Part shown: positions 1 through 12,009 of the stretch, in pieces | Layout: each line of letters opens with the position of its first letter | How positions within the stretch are numbered: position 1 is the first letter of the stretch | Assembly (NCBI RefSeq): GCF_001183985.1 | Contig: NZ_LFZW01000001.1 | Location: forward strand, 4,918,591-4,982,590 | DNA length: 64,000 nt | DNA from: Peribacillus loiseleuriae | GTDB taxonomy: Bacteria; Bacillota; Bacilli; Bacillales; DSM-1321 | Direction: 5' to 3' | Translations under genes and position numbers: made by a program | The notes under the pieces: generated by a model | What the model was told of the DNA's origin: nothing | Seen by the model: the letters and a program-made list of their open reading frames with translations, nothing else | Database searches by the model: none

Positions 1-377
1 GCATTCTTTCAGAGGCTTTTTACGGCGCTGAGCCTTTCCCAGGCGCTAAACCTTTTGATGAAAGTGGTTCGTTAAATGTGGCCGATCGCGTTATCTTGTT
101 TACGAGATACTCCACCGATGAATCAGCCATAACACTTGCCAGAAACCTGCGAGACCAACAGATTCCTTTTGTAACAATCGCCACTTCATTAGATGCTGAT
201 GGAGAATCCATCGAGCACTATTCTGATGTACACATTAATTTACGTTTGCAAAGAGGGTTAATCCCAGATGAATCAGGAAACCGTGTCGGTTTTCCACATT
301 TAATGATTGCTTTGTTTGCCTACTATGGAATCAAATCTACACTTGAAGAAATAATTTTGGAGTATGAAGAAGAATAA
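1..377 (+). CDS. ywjG: DUF2529 family protein (YwjG-like), 3' part; 5' end outside window
   Basis: The frame is open from base 3 to the TAA at 375-377, so the gene enters from the left and lacks its start here. The visible ~124 residues contain the family's typical stretches: EPFPGAKPF, then DRVILFTRYSTDE, and a C-terminal LIPDESG...GFPHLMIALFAYYG. The B. subtilis relative YwjG sits beside pyrG, and the same adjacency is seen here, with the gene converging on pyrG. The fold is thought to be SIS-like, but no biochemical role is established. A GTG at 78 is an internal codon rather than the start, because the homologous sequence continues upstream of it. Confidence 0.82.
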   Translation, partial: ILSEAFYGAEPFPGAKPFDESGSLNVADRVILFTRYSTDESAITLARNLRDQQIPFVTIATSLDADGESIEHYSDVHINLRLQRGLIPDESGNRVGFPHLMIALFAYYGIKSTLEEIILEYEEE

Positions 378-467
378 GGAATGGAATGTCGCTAACTTAA
401 ACAGCGTTACCAAAGATAATGTCAGCTAAGCTAGGTTGTGACCAAGTTGGTTTCTTAATTAAATAAG

Positions 468-584
468 AAAGAGGCTGTCCCAAAGGGTGACCCCACACTC
501 GATACACCGTTTATTGTGTCATATAAACGCTATATAGTAGATATGGGATCTTGGCCCTTCGTTATGAGACAGCCTCTTTTTGTG
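468..584. terminator. Long hairpin between DUF2529 and pyrG; bidirectional terminator and member of the GGGTC-type hairpin family
   Basis: AGAGGCTGTC at the left pairs with GACAGCCTCT at 568-577, with T-runs outside on each strand (TTTTT after 577 on plus). Inside the arms are AAAGGG/CCCTT and a second pair CGTTTAT/ATAAACG. It can terminate both converging genes. Similar hairpins recur at 28463, 32262, 34571, 52654 and 59904. Confidence 0.7.
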
Positions 585-593
585 CATGATTTA

Positions 594-2249
<1,656 letters not shown>

Positions 2250-2481
2250 CTAAAGCTCACTCTTTTAGATTTCCCTTTAATTGCAGGACCATTTATATGA
2301 ATCCATGAAAAAAATAAAAAAATGATGTTTATTTGAATGATCCATTCAGCAATCCATCATTTTACGCAGCTTTGTTTTCAACAAATCGAAAGTTTATGTT
2401 TTTTAAAACTTTCCATTGTGTCTAACGCAAGCAGCTTCCCCCTCTAGGATTTGAGGTTTTAAAAGATGCTTCCGCTTTTCT

Positions 2482-2557
2482 AATAAAAAACAAAACGCTC
2501 CGCTTACAGATGTAAGGGAGCGATATATTTATCATCCTGTCCTTTTTTAAGGAGCCC
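2482..2557 (-). promoter_or_regulatory. pyrG leader attenuator (CTP-responsive)
   Basis: On the minus strand the inferred transcript starts GGGCUCC at 2557-2551. About 30 nt later comes a hairpin (2496-2522: CGCTCC-CTTAC / GTAAG-GGAGCG) followed by TTTTGTTTTTT (2482-2495), a strong intrinsic terminator. Its 5' arm contains CGCUCCCUU. In the B. subtilis pyrG system, low CTP causes repeated G addition at the GGGCU start, and the poly(G) end pairs with a CUCCCUU-type sequence in the terminator arm, preventing termination. All of these parts are visible here. The hairpin may also end rpoE transcripts. Confidence 0.85.
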
Positions 2558-2593
2558 AAAAATGATTCTACAAATTCCGCTAGAAAAAGTCAA
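2557..2593 (-). promoter_or_regulatory. sigma-A promoter of pyrG
   Basis: On the minus strand TTGACT (2593-2588), a 17-nt spacer, TAGAAT (2570-2565), then 7 nt to the first G of GGGCTCC at 2557. The near-consensus boxes and the GGG start are what the reiterative-transcription mechanism needs. Confidence 0.85.
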
Positions 2594-2601
2594 GGAAATC
2601 T

Positions 2602-3153
2602 CTATTCTTTTTCTACTTCTTCGTCAAGGTCTTCTTCCTCTTCTAATTCAAGTTCGTCCTCGTCTATTAATGCTTCTTTAAGGTCATCTTCATCATCGTC
2701 TTCGACTAAGTCATCGTCAATATCCTCGTCAAGCGGATCATCAAGAAGATCATCTTCGTCCTCATCAAGATCTTCTACATCATCTTCAAAATCCAAATCG
2801 TCCTCATCCAACTCTTCAAAATCGTCCTCGATGATTGAAGATTTTTTGGCCTTTTTCTTTTTCGGCTTAACAACATGGACAACTTCATCTTCGATTTGAT
2901 CAACCGGATACCATGTTTTTAAACCCCAGCGATTTTCACCTAAACAAGTAAAGCGTCCATTGACATTTAAATCAGTATACAATTGTGGGATTCTACTTTT
3001 AATTTGTTCTTTCGATAAGCCGTGCAAAGCAGCCAATTCTTTTACTAAATCATCAAATAACAGAGGTGCATTTTTTTCTACAAGTAATTCATATGCCATT
3101 TCAAGCAATGACATTTCTAATATTTCTTCTTTTGAATATGATTTCAAACTCAA
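2602..3153 (-). CDS. rpoE: DNA-directed RNA polymerase subunit delta
   Basis: Delta is a Gram-positive-specific RNA polymerase accessory subunit that raises turnover and promoter selectivity. The first ~90 residues form the HARE-HTH domain (LLEMAYELLVEKNAPLLFDDLV, ending near WGLKTWYP). A lysine-rich KPKKKKAKK patch follows, then an almost pure Asp/Glu tail of about 75 residues, the hallmark of the family. I chose the TTG at 3153, nine nt from AAAGGAA; a GTG at 3162 overlaps that site and gives three more residues. It lies directly upstream of pyrG, as in B. subtilis. Confidence 0.95.
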   Translation of the reverse strand: MSLKSYSKEEILEMSLLEMAYELLVEKNAPLLFDDLVKELAALHGLSKEQIKSRIPQLYTDLNVNGRFTCLGENRWGLKTWYPVDQIEDEVVHVVKPKKKKAKKSSIIEDDFEELDEDDLDFEDDVEDLDEDEDDLLDDPLDEDIDDDLVEDDDEDDLKEALIDEDELELEEEEDLDEEVEKE

Positions 3154-3403
3154 GTTCGGCACTTCCTTTCTCTATGTCAAACACTCCATAAGTGTTCTTT
3201 CAAACAAAACAAACAAAAGACATCCATACATCATTCTGTATCGCCCATTGCTATTCCTGCTAAACATACTATCCATTATAAACAATATTAGAAGGTTTAT
3301 GCTAGTTAATCTTAGATTCTATGTTTATGACAGATAGTTTGAAAAAACAAGAGATCTTTATAACAAGGAACCCCCTACCTTTTTAACGATAAATCATTAC
3401 CTC

Positions 3404-3603
3404 TTTTGTATAAAGGACATGGGGTCGGGGCTTCGCGACTTATTAATATAGCCAATCTACTTAGCAGATATCCTTATATAATCGAGAAAGTCTCCGAAGT
3501 TCTGGCTCGCACCGCTACCATTGTAATTAGGCGAATGTAGCATGCTTAATGATAGATCCTTCATAGTAGCTGGTGGCGTTTTAACGCCATTCAGGTTTTG
3601 TAT
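3404..3603. repeat. Dispersed ~190-bp repeat, copy A
   Basis: Starts TTTTGTATAAAGGACATGGGG and ends with the small hairpin GGCGTTTTAACGCC and TTTTGTATG. It shares most of its length with the tandem copies at 28570 and 28762 and the inverted copy at 23208, but is the most diverged. Together with the rpoE upstream region it fills the 3163-3644 gap. I see no gene there. A TATAAT at 3275-3280 (minus) is a weak candidate for the rpoE -10 box. Confidence 0.85.
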
Positions 3604-3644
3604 GTTCCCCTTAAAAATAGTGGAAGTTTCCCTTGCACTTTTAT

Positions 3645-6600
3645 TTACATATTTCTTCTATATTGGCCACCCACCTCATACAAGGCATGAGTGATTTGTC
3701 CAAGACTTGCATATTTCACACATTCCATCAGCTCGGAAAAAATGTTTTCTCCATTCATTGCTGATTTTTTCAATCGTTGTATCGACTCTTCATATTGATC
3801 AATATTACGTTTTTGGAAGACACGAAGGTTCTCAATTTGTCCTTCCTTCTCTTCTTTAGTAGCCCGTGCTAGTTCCATTGTATCAAGTTCTTCTGCGCTT
3901 TGTGGATTAGGATTCAAGTACGTATTCACCCCAATGATCGGCAGTTCCCCTGAATGCTTCTTCATTTCATAATGCATCGATTCATCTTGAATTTTTCCGC
4001 GTTGGTATTGAGTTTCCATGGCACCGAGAACCCCGCCGCGGTCATCTATCCGGTCGAATTCCAAAAGAACAGCCTCTTCAACTAAATCAGTAAGCTCTTC
4101 AATCATATACGAACCTTGTAGGGGATTTTCATTTTTTGAAAGCCCGAGTTCCTTCGTAATAATCATTTGAATCGCCATAGCTCGGCGGACCGATTCCTCG
4201 GTAGGTGTCGTAATCGCTTCATCATAAGCATTTGTGTGCAAAGAATTGCAATTATCCTGGAGCGCCATTAGTGCTTGTAAGGTCGTACGAATATCATTAA
4301 AATCAATTTCCTGTGCATGTAGGGAGCGTCCGGAGGTTTGGACATGGTATTTTAATTTCTGACTGCGTTCATTCGCTTCATACTTATCACGCATAACCAT
4401 CGCCCAAATTCTTCTCGCTACCCTACCGATTACCGTATATTCCGGATCCAAGCCATTTGAGAAGAAAAATGATAAATTCGGGGCGAAATCATCGATTTTC
4501 ATACCTCTGCTTAAATAATATTCTACATACGTAAAGCCATTTGCTAGTGTAAAGGCTAATTGTGAAATGGGATTAGCGCCCGCTTCTGCAATATGGTAAC
4601 CAGAAATGGAGACGGAATAATAATTTCTTACTTTTTGATTAATAAAGTATTCCTGAATATCTCCCATCATTCTTAAGGCAAACTCCGTAGAGAAAATGCA
4701 TGTGTTTTGGCCTTGATCTTCTTTTAGAATGTCAGCTTGAACTGTTCCACGTACCGTTTGGAGCGTATACGCTTTGACTTGTTCCACCTCTTCTTGCATT
4801 AATTTTCTTTTTAGTTCTTGTTCTTTCAAGGTGACTTGTTGTTCAATGGCCGTGTTTAAATACATGGCTAAAATAATTGGAGCTGGACCATTGATGGTCA
4901 TCGATACCGACGTGGACGGGTGGCATAAATTAAAGCCTTGATAAAGCTTTTTCATATCATCTAACGTACAAATGCTGACTCCACTCTCCCCTACTTTCCC
5001 ATATATATCTGGGCGGTGATCAGGGTCTTCACCATATAAAGTTACGGAATCAAAGGCAGTGCTAAGCCTCTTGGCGGCATCATCTTTAGATAGATAGTGA
5101 AAGCGGCGGTTCGTTCGATCTGGCGACCCTTCTCCGGCAAATTGACGTTTCGGGTCTTCCCCCTGCCGTTTGAATGGGAAAACTCCTGCTGTATAAGGGA
5201 ATTGGCCCGGTACATTTTCTAGGTAAACCCATCTAAGAATTTCTCCATAGTCAACGAACTTTGGAAATGACACTTTCGGGATTGATAAGCCTGATAAACT
5301 TTTTGAGCGTAGTTCAGTAACGATTTCTTTATCACGTATTTTTGTAGTTAGCTTTTCACCTGAATACTGTTCTTTAAAATTGTCCCATTCTGCCAGAATT
5401 TTTCTAGATTCTGCCGTTAATTTTTCTTCTGTTCTCATACGCAAGTCTTCAAGGGTTTTCCGAGTAGTTTGGTCTGTCTCTTGCTGGTTAACTGCATCAA
5501 TGGCTCCTTCGAGCTGAAATAAGCGACGAGCTACTTTCACCTGTTCTTCCGTATGGCAATGGTAATTCCTTACTGTATCTGTGATTTCACGTAAATAATA
5601 ACGGCGATTGTTTGGAATAATCATATTTTGCTTCTTCACGTCAGCCTGTTTTGAAAAAGTAGTAGACCATGAGGTTCCTGTTTTTTCATTTACTTTCTCT
5701 ACTAATTCGGCAAAAAGGGCATTTGTCCCAACGTCATTAAATTGAGAAGCAATGGTTCCATAAACAGGCATCTCTTCCGTGTCGCGGTCAAAAAGCAGCC
5801 GGCTTCGTTGATATTGCTTTTGCACCTGACTTTTGGCATCCTCTGACCCTTTGCGTTCAAACTTATTGATAACAACTAAATCTGCGTAATCAATCATATC
5901 AATCTTTTCCAATTGAGACGGTGCTCCGAATTCACTTGTCATTACATATAGAGAAACGTCACTGACTTCAGCGATTTCTGCATCACCTTGCCCAATTCCG
6001 CTCGTTTCCACGATGACTAGGCCAAAACCAGCCGCCTTGACTACCGAAATAGCATCACGGATGGCTAATGAAAGCTCTGTCTTCGAATGGCGTGTTGCGA
6101 GGCTTCTCATATACACGCGATTCGAGAATATGGCATTCATCCGTATACGATCACCAAGTAAGGCACCGCCCGTTTTCTGCTTAGTTGGGTCTATGGACAG
6201 AACAGCTACTCTCTTTTCCGGTATTTCGTTAAGGAAACGACGTATTAATTCATCGGTTAAGGAGCTTTTCCCCGCTCCTCCTGTTCCTGTCATTCCAATA
6301 ACCGGCGTCTGTTTATTAGATGTCTTAATTTGTTCAAGAAGGCGGTCTGCCGTTGCCGCTGCTTCATCATCCATTGCAATTCTGTTCTCAGCAAGTGTGA
6401 TGTACTTTGCAATAGCAACTGGATTTCCTATTAGTAATTTGTCAAATTGATCTGGCATAGAAGATTGAATGGTTGAAAAGTCACATTCTTTAAGTATTTT
6501 ATTAATCATGCCTTGAAGCCCTTGGTTTCTCCCATCTTCAGGTGAAAAAATATGACAAATTCCATAATCATGAAGCTCTTTGATTTCTCGGGGAATAATG

Positions 6601-6911
6601 ACTCCGCCTCCACCACCGTAAATTCGAATATGTGGTGCACCCTTTTCCTTCAACAAATCATACATATATTTAAAATACTCTAAATGACCACCCTGATAGG
6701 ATGTAACAGCAATTCCCTGAACATCCTCCTGTATCGCTGCATTGACTACTTCCTCAACCGAACGATTATGGCCAAGATGAATCACCTCAGCACCGCTTGA
6801 TTGCATTATTCTTCTCATAATATTAATCGTTGCATCATGTCCATCAAACAAACTCGAAGCCGTCACAAAACGAATGGGATGTTTTGCTCTATAAACCTCA
6901 ATTGTACCCAT
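3645..6911 (-). CDS. icmF: Fused isobutyryl-CoA mutase IcmF (adenosylcobalamin-dependent)
   Basis: Interconverts isobutyryl-CoA and n-butyryl-CoA, linking branched-chain (valine) and straight-chain acyl-CoA pools. Order of domains in 1088 residues: B12-binding domain (about 1-140, with DGHDAT at 23-28 carrying the cobalt-ligand His25 and a GGGG run near 99-102); MeaB-type GTPase chaperone (P-loop GTGGAGKSS at 209-217); and the substrate-binding TIM-barrel mutase domain from about 560 (YTAGVFPF). This small subunit-chaperone-large subunit fusion defines IcmF. GAGGGGG precedes the ATG. It sits downstream of acyl-CoA dehydrogenase genes and depends on the cofactor salvaged by the 53-60 kb operon. 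Confidence 0.96.
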   Translation of the reverse strand: MGTIEVYRAKHPIRFVTASSLFDGHDATINIMRRIMQSSGAEVIHLGHNRSVEEVVNAAIQEDVQGIAVTSYQGGHLEYFKYMYDLLKEKGAPHIRIYGGGGGVIIPREIKELHDYGICHIFSPEDGRNQGLQGMINKILKECDFSTIQSSMPDQFDKLLIGNPVAIAKYITLAENRIAMDDEAAATADRLLEQIKTSNKQTPVIGMTGTGGAGKSSLTDELIRRFLNEIPEKRVAVLSIDPTKQKTGGALLGDRIRMNAIFSNRVYMRSLATRHSKTELSLAIRDAISVVKAAGFGLVIVETSGIGQGDAEIAEVSDVSLYVMTSEFGAPSQLEKIDMIDYADLVVINKFERKGSEDAKSQVQKQYQRSRLLFDRDTEEMPVYGTIASQFNDVGTNALFAELVEKVNEKTGTSWSTTFSKQADVKKQNMIIPNNRRYYLREITDTVRNYHCHTEEQVKVARRLFQLEGAIDAVNQQETDQTTRKTLEDLRMRTEEKLTAESRKILAEWDNFKEQYSGEKLTTKIRDKEIVTELRSKSLSGLSIPKVSFPKFVDYGEILRWVYLENVPGQFPYTAGVFPFKRQGEDPKRQFAGEGSPDRTNRRFHYLSKDDAAKRLSTAFDSVTLYGEDPDHRPDIYGKVGESGVSICTLDDMKKLYQGFNLCHPSTSVSMTINGPAPIILAMYLNTAIEQQVTLKEQELKRKLMQEEVEQVKAYTLQTVRGTVQADILKEDQGQNTCIFSTEFALRMMGDIQEYFINQKVRNYYSVSISGYHIAEAGANPISQLAFTLANGFTYVEYYLSRGMKIDDFAPNLSFFFSNGLDPEYTVIGRVARRIWAMVMRDKYEANERSQKLKYHVQTSGRSLHAQEIDFNDIRTTLQALMALQDNCNSLHTNAYDEAITTPTEESVRRAMAIQMIITKELGLSKNENPLQGSYMIEELTDLVEEAVLLEFDRIDDRGGVLGAMETQYQRGKIQDESMHYEMKKHSGELPIIGVNTYLNPNPQSAEELDTMELARATKEEKEGQIENLRVFQKRNIDQYEESIQRLKKSAMNGENIFSELMECVKYASLGQITHALYEVGGQYRRNM

Positions 6912-6954
6912 TTGCTTTCCCCCTCATCGCGAAATGTTTTTTTGTATGGGAATC

Positions 6955-7266
6955 TCATTTTTCTTTGTTAAGGCGAAGGCTTTCTTTATGAGTTGTGTAT
7001 TCTAATTTTAATTTTGTTTCTCGATACAAACGGAGTTGTTTGCGAAATGTTTTTGATTCTTTCATCAATTGGTACTGCTTTAATACATAAGAAAGAGCGG
7101 TGTTGTAGAGTTTTCGAGCCAATTCAAATCGTGTTTGCAGGATATGATGCTGCCAATCTAACACAGATAGTTTCAACTCTAAGATAAAAGCACTCCATTC
7201 CTCCCAACACCTAAAGGAGTGAGCCTCTTGGAGCGAACTTCTGTGAACCTCTCTTTTCTTCATCAT
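6955..7266 (-). CDS. Short protein resembling the N-terminus of TnpB (IS200/IS605 OrfB); probable remnant
   Basis: 103 residues. The core FILELKL...WQHHILQTRFELARKLYNTAL followed by QYQLMKESKTFRK resembles the N-terminal region of one TnpB subfamily, where a WQ..L..RFE..R+.YN.. pattern followed by R/KLM+.S is common. This is recalled family knowledge, not a search result. No RuvC catalytic part (DED residues) or zinc-finger is encoded after it: the frame stops at 6955 and icmF starts 43 nt later. GAGGTGA lies just upstream of two successive ATGs. In related genomes a TetR regulator is often found near icmF, so this may be an insertion remnant or a shortened, repurposed protein. Confidence 0.5.
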   Translation of the reverse strand: MMKKREVHRSSLQEAHSFRCWEEWSAFILELKLSVLDWQHHILQTRFELARKLYNTALSYVLKQYQLMKESKTFRKQLRLYRETKLKLEYTTHKESLRLNKEK

Positions 7267-7357
7267 TCACCTCGTTAGAAAATCGTCAATGCTCCTTGGC
7301 TACAATAAATAATTTCAATAGCCTTTGTTCGAAGGTTGAACAACCTTTTTGCATATT

Positions 7358-8497
7358 TTATTTGGTTAACATTCTTGAAATAACAAGTTTTTGAATTTCT
7401 TGAGTACCTTCATAAATCTGAGTAATTTTTGCATCTCTCATATAGCGCTCAACCGGATAGTCTTTCGTGTAGCCATAACCCCCAAATACTTGTACTGCTT
7501 CCGTTGTAACTTTCATTGCAGTGTCTCCTGCAAATAATTTCGACATGGCTGATTCTTTTCCATATGGGAACCCTTCCGATTCAAGCCAAGCAGCTTGGTA
7601 CGTAAGAAGGCGGGCCGCTTCAACACCGGTGGCCATTTCCGCAAGCTTAAAGCCGATTCCTTGTTGGGATGCAATTGGTTTTCCGAACTGGACGCGCCCT
7701 TTTGCATATTCAACGGCTGCATCGAGCGCACCTTGAGCAATACCGACAGCTTGTGCCGCTATGCCATTTCGACCACCATCCAGCGTCATCATGGCAATTT
7801 TGAACCCTTCTCCTTCTTTTCCTAGCAAGTTACCTTTTGGTACTTGGCAATCTTCAAAAATAATTTCAGTAGTTGGCGATGAACGAATCCCTAATTTCCT
7901 CTCTTTCTTTCCTACGCTAAAACCCGGAAAGTCTTTTTCAATAATGAAAGCACTCGTGCCTTTCTGTTTGGATTCAGGATTAGTTAAGGCAAAGACAATA
8001 TACGTATCCGCAATCCCGCCGTTTGTGATGAAAATTTTGGAACCATTTAACACATAATAATCACCGTCTAATTTAGCCTGTGTACTCATTCCGCCAGCAT
8101 CCGAACCAGCACCCGGTTCCGTCAGACCGTACGCGCCGATTTTCTTTCCCTCTGCCATCGGTCGAAGGTATTTCTGCTTTTGTTCTTCGGTACCGAATGA
8201 ATAGATCGGCCATCCTGCAAGAGATATATGAGCGGATAGTGTAACACCTGTGGATGCACAGACTCTTGAAAGTTCTTCAACCGCGATACAGTAGGCCAAA
8301 TAATCGCTACCGATTCCACCATATTTTTCAGGCCATGGAATGCCAGTCAAACCCAATTCAGCCATTTTATCAAACAGCGTCCGATCAAATCTTTCTTCTT
8401 CATCACGTTCTGCAGCCGTCGGTTCTACTTCTTTTTTTGCAAAATCACGAACCATTTTTCTGATCATGTCATGTTCTTCCGTTAATTTAAACTGCAT
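7358..8497 (-). CDS. acdA: Acyl-CoA dehydrogenase AcdA
   Basis: FAD enzyme that makes the alpha,beta double bond in acyl-CoA and passes electrons to ETF. 379 residues, the family's standard length. The signature [13 protein letters not shown] is near residue 125 and the expected catalytic base is Glu363 in YEGTQEIQ, with [18 protein letters not shown] before it. It is very close to B. subtilis AcdA along its whole length, and fadF-acdA-rpoE linkage is known there. GGGGG precedes the ATG by 8 nt, only a few nt after the preceding dehydrogenase stop, so the two are co-transcribed. Confidence 0.95.
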   Translation of the reverse strand: MQFKLTEEHDMIRKMVRDFAKKEVEPTAAERDEEERFDRTLFDKMAELGLTGIPWPEKYGGIGSDYLAYCIAVEELSRVCASTGVTLSAHISLAGWPIYSFGTEEQKQKYLRPMAEGKKIGAYGLTEPGAGSDAGGMSTQAKLDGDYYVLNGSKIFITNGGIADTYIVFALTNPESKQKGTSAFIIEKDFPGFSVGKKERKLGIRSSPTTEIIFEDCQVPKGNLLGKEGEGFKIAMMTLDGGRNGIAAQAVGIAQGALDAAVEYAKGRVQFGKPIASQQGIGFKLAEMATGVEAARLLTYQAAWLESEGFPYGKESAMSKLFAGDTAMKVTTEAVQVFGGYGYTKDYPVERYMRDAKITQIYEGTQEIQKLVISRMLTK

Positions 8498-8508
8498 GCC
8501 ATTTCCCC

Positions 8509-9639
8509 CTACAAATGTTTGTGAATGACGATTTTTTGAATTTCACTCGTTCCTTCGTAAATTTCTGTCACCTTTGCATCGCGAAAATAACGCTCAACCG
8601 GGTATTCTTTCGTATAGCCGTAGCCACCGAACACTTGAATGGCTTCTGTCGTCACATTTACTGCTGTTTTTGAAGCAAATAGCTTAGCCATCGACGCTTC
8701 TTTGCCACATGCTAAACGATGTGAACGAAGATAGGCTGCTTGGTAGACTAATAGTTTGGCTGCTTCAATTGCTGTCGCCATTTCGGCAAGCTTAAAACCA
8801 ACTCCTTGTTGTGTAGAAATCGATTTTCCGAATTGAACCCGTTCCCTCGCATATTCATAAGCATGACCAAAAGCGCCTTCAGCAATGCCCAGTGCTTGTG
8901 CCGCAATACCAATTCGGCCTACCTCTAAATTGGCCAGGGCGATTTTGAATCCGTCTCCTTCTTTACCTAATAGGTTTTCAGCAGGTACCTTCATATCCTC
9001 AAATATAAGCTGTACGGTTCGTGACCCCATAAGACCCATTTTATGTTCGTCTTTACCAATGACTAGGCCTGGTGTGTCTTTATCCACAATGAAAGCAGAT
9101 ATCCCTCTGCTTCGCTCTTTGAGGTTAGTGGAAGCAAACACAATATACACATCCGCTTCGCCGCCATTTGTGATAAATGCTTTCGAACCGTTCAATCTAT
9201 AAAAATCTCCATCTCTTATTGCCTTTGTCTTCAAGTTGGCAGCATCAGAGCCAGCGCTAGGTTCTGACAAACAAAATGCACCTAAATATTCTCCAGTTGC
9301 AAGCAAAGGAACGTATTTTCGCTTTTGCTCCTCGCTCCCGAAATAGACAATTGGATTTGTTCCAACTGATGTATGAACGGAGAGAATGACACCCAAGGCT
9401 GGACTTACTTTGGAAATTTCATGAATGGCAATGATATAAGAAATAAAATCCATTTCAGCCCCGCCATATTGTTCAGGTATCGGAATCCCCATTAATCCAA
9501 TCTTCCCCATTTTTTGAAGCACTTGTCTTGGAAATTCTCCGTTCTCCATCCGTTCTACAAAGGGGGCAATCTCTGCTATCGTAAAATCACGAACCATTTT
9601 CCGCATCATTTCTTGCTCTTCGTTAAAATGAAAAATCAT
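8509..9639 (-). CDS. Acyl-CoA dehydrogenase (second paralogue)
   Basis: Same fold and reaction class as its neighbour AcdA; the pair look like an old duplication with divergent substrate specificity. Visible features: [26 protein letters not shown], and the catalytic Glu362 in YEGTSEIQ near the C-terminus. I start it at the ATG at 9639, which has GGAGGT 6 nt upstream; the longer GTG start at 9645 overlaps that ribosome site. Chain length and substrate cannot be told from sequence; short or branched acyl-CoA is suggested by icmF and the thiolase beside it. Confidence 0.93.
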   Translation of the reverse strand: MIFHFNEEQEMMRKMVRDFTIAEIAPFVERMENGEFPRQVLQKMGKIGLMGIPIPEQYGGAEMDFISYIIAIHEISKVSPALGVILSVHTSVGTNPIVYFGSEEQKRKYVPLLATGEYLGAFCLSEPSAGSDAANLKTKAIRDGDFYRLNGSKAFITNGGEADVYIVFASTNLKERSRGISAFIVDKDTPGLVIGKDEHKMGLMGSRTVQLIFEDMKVPAENLLGKEGDGFKIALANLEVGRIGIAAQALGIAEGAFGHAYEYARERVQFGKSISTQQGVGFKLAEMATAIEAAKLLVYQAAYLRSHRLACGKEASMAKLFASKTAVNVTTEAIQVFGGYGYTKEYPVERYFRDAKVTEIYEGTSEIQKIVIHKHL

Positions 9640-9671
9640 CCGCACACCTCCTAGCTGTCATTAAATACTTG

Positions 9672-10523
9672 TTAGCTATATTCATAAAAGCCACGTCCTG
9701 ACTTTTTACCAAGCCATCCTGCTTTTACATACTTACGAAGTAGGGGACATGGGCGGTATTTGTCGTCACCAAAACCATTATGAAGCGTTTCCATAATAGA
9801 TAAACATGTATCTAAACCGATAAAATCAGCGAGCGTCAATGGACCCATTGGATGGTTCATGCCTAACTTCATGACATCATCAATCGCTTCTTTAGAAGCC
9901 ACACCTTCATATAATGTATAAATGGCTTCATTAATCATCGGCATCAAGATTCGATTGGATACAAATCCAGGGAAATCATTCACCTCAACTGGCACTTTTT
10001 TTAGCGATACAGCCATTTTTTCAATCGTTCTATATACTTCATCTTCTGTAGCCAAACCGCGGATAATTTCAACGAGTTTCATAACGGGAACTGGGTTCAT
10101 AAAATGCATACCAATCACCTTTCCAGGGCGTTTGGTCGCTGCTGCAATTTCAGTAATGGGAAGGGAGGACGTATTGCTAGCGAGAATCGTATGAAAAGGT
10201 GTAATTTTATCAAGCTCAGCAAATAATGATGCTTTAATTTCCATATTTTCCACCGCCGCTTCAATAACTAAATCAACTGAAATTGCGTTTTGTAAATCAA
10301 TTGAGGGAGATAATCTTGAAAGAATAGCTGCTTTTTCCTGCTCGGTAAGCTTACCTTTATTCACTTGTCTGGTCAGATTCTTCGAGATATTCGTGATTCC
10401 CTGATCCACGAATTCTTGTTTTAGATCATGGAGGATGACTTCATACCCACTCATCGCACATACTTGGGCAATTCCTGACCCCATTTGTCCAGCTCCAATG
10501 ATCATTACCCTGTTCATATCCAC
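9672..10523 (-). CDS. mmgB: 3-hydroxybutyryl-CoA dehydrogenase
   Basis: NAD-dependent oxidation of (S)-3-hydroxybutyryl-CoA to acetoacetyl-CoA. Rossmann motif GAGQMG at residues 10-15; the catalytic His140 lies in GMHFMNPVP; the C-terminal helical domain has [16 protein letters not shown]. 283 residues is typical of the short monofunctional form. A GTG start 7 nt from GGAGG is used; an ATG two codons on is the alternative. It lies 33 nt after the thiolase gene, as in the B. subtilis mmgA-mmgB operon, although the gene neighbourhood here is fadF-linked. Confidence 0.95.
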   Translation of the reverse strand: MDMNRVMIIGAGQMGSGIAQVCAMSGYEVILHDLKQEFVDQGITNISKNLTRQVNKGKLTEQEKAAILSRLSPSIDLQNAISVDLVIEAAVENMEIKASLFAELDKITPFHTILASNTSSLPITEIAAATKRPGKVIGMHFMNPVPVMKLVEIIRGLATEDEVYRTIEKMAVSLKKVPVEVNDFPGFVSNRILMPMINEAIYTLYEGVASKEAIDDVMKLGMNHPMGPLTLADFIGLDTCLSIMETLHNGFGDDKYRPCPLLRKYVKAGWLGKKSGRGFYEYS

Positions 10524-10556
10524 AGCTACTCCTCCTCATCTCGATTGAAAACTCCA

Positions 10557-11747
10557 TTATGCTTGACTTGGCACTTCTATTAAAATGGCATCCCCTTGAC
10601 CGCCACCGCTACAGATTGCGGCAATCCCTAGCCCACCACCTCGTCGTTTCAGCTCATGCATAAGCGTAATGATGATGCGCGCACCGCTTGCCCCTATAGG
10701 ATGACCAAGCGCGATTGCTCCACCATTCACATTCACTTTGCTTGGATCCACATTAGCAATTTCCTTACTAGCAAGCGCCACGGCTGCAAATGCTTCGTTA
10801 ATTTCAAATAAAGCAATTTCATCAAGTGATTTCCCAGTTTTTTTCAACAATTCATAGATTACGAAACCTGGGGTTTTTGGGAAATCTTTCGCTTCTACTG
10901 CCACTTCTGCATGCCCCAGAATATAAGCAAATGGGGCAATGCCCTCTTTCTCTGCCCGCTCTTCACTCATTAATACAAGTGCTCCTGCTCCGTCATTTAC
11001 TCCAGGAGCGTTTCCTGCCGTGATCGTCCCTTCGTTGTTAAAAGCAGGTCGAAGCTTTGCTAATTTCTCCATTGTTGTATCTTTTCTTGGTGCTTCATCG
11101 TCGGCAACCGTTAGTGGCTCACCTTTTCTGTTAGGTACTTGAACTGGTACAATTTCTTCAGCAAGTGTTCCATTGGCAATCGCTCCTATTGCTTTTTGGT
11201 GACTTTGAAATGCCCAATCGTCCTGATCTTCCCGTGATAACTCCAGCTCTTTTGCGGTGCTGTTTCCATATGTGCCCATATGTACACCTGTAAAGCTGCA
11301 GCTTAAACCATCATGGATCAGTACATCTTTCAATTGTGAATCACCCATTCGCAAGCCCCATCTTACATTCGGTAAAATGTAAGGTGCGTTACTCATAGAC
11401 TCCATCCCACCAGCGACGATGACTTCTTCATCTCCAAGCCTTATAATTTGATCGGCAAGTGTCACACTGCGTAGTCCAGATGCACAAACTTTATTAATCG
11501 TTTCTGTTTTTACTTGCCAAGGGAGACCTCCATGATGCGCTGCCTGCCGTGAAGGTATTTGTCCCTGCCCTGCTTGAAGTACATTTCCCATAATTACTTC
11601 ATCAACCTGACTTCCGTCAATCCCTGCTCTGTTAAGGGCCTCTTTAATTGCGATTCCGCCAAGCTCTGAAGCTGTTAAACTACTAAGGCTTCCGCCAAAT
11701 TTACCAAAAGGTGTACGGGCACCACTCACAATCACTGTTTTCGCCAT
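10557..11747 (-). CDS. Acetyl-CoA acetyltransferase (thiolase)
   Basis: Condenses or cleaves acetoacetyl-CoA/acetyl-CoA. Start taken at the ATG nine nt from GGAGG, giving 396 residues and the usual MAKTVIVSGARTPFG opening. Catalytic residues are all present: Cys88 in NKVCASGLRS, the His of GHPIGASGARI near 350, and Cys379 in CSGGGQGDA. First gene of a thl-hbd-acd-acd run, so it probably leads an operon controlled by the cre-like site at 11839. Works in beta-oxidation with the next genes; a biosynthetic direction is also possible. Confidence 0.95.
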   Translation of the reverse strand: MAKTVIVSGARTPFGKFGGSLSSLTASELGGIAIKEALNRAGIDGSQVDEVIMGNVLQAGQGQIPSRQAAHHGGLPWQVKTETINKVCASGLRSVTLADQIIRLGDEEVIVAGGMESMSNAPYILPNVRWGLRMGDSQLKDVLIHDGLSCSFTGVHMGTYGNSTAKELELSREDQDDWAFQSHQKAIGAIANGTLAEEIVPVQVPNRKGEPLTVADDEAPRKDTTMEKLAKLRPAFNNEGTITAGNAPGVNDGAGALVLMSEERAEKEGIAPFAYILGHAEVAVEAKDFPKTPGFVIYELLKKTGKSLDEIALFEINEAFAAVALASKEIANVDPSKVNVNGGAIALGHPIGASGARIIITLMHELKRRGGGLGIAAICSGGGQGDAILIEVPSQA

Positions 11748-11838
11748 ATTCATGCTCCTCCCTCATCTAGAAATCATTTACTCTTTATTGGTTGCCTGAA
11801 TGCTCGCTCGTATGTGTAAGTGCCTTATCGCCGCCTAT

Positions 11839-11854
11839 TTGTAAGCGCTTTATA
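11839..11854. promoter_or_regulatory. cre-like site (CcpA) upstream of the thiolase operon
   Basis: TTGTAAGCGCTTTAT fits the catabolite-responsive element core TGTAANCGNT with one mismatch in the right arm. It overlaps a possible -10 (TATAAA) for the thiolase gene, with TTCTGA 18 nt upstream on the minus strand. Catabolite repression of such operons (for example mmg in B. subtilis) is established; use of this site is inferred. Confidence 0.55.
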
Positions 11855-12009
11855 AATATTTTACGTGAACCCTCAGAAAAAAATTATTTAAAGCTTGGTT
11901 ATTTCCCAACTTTTTTTCGTTAACTTTTCGAAAAAACTACCCACTTCCAAATACACTTGAAACTCTAAGGAGTAGGTAGCAATACATTTATTAGAGAGTA
12001 CGTTTTACA

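Noticed and set aside
3645..6911. Could be read as methylmalonyl-CoA mutase because of the B12 and MeaB-like parts
   Set aside because: All three modules are fused in one chain in the order small subunit-GTPase-large subunit, which is IcmF. Methylmalonyl-CoA mutase keeps the GTPase separate and has a different domain order.
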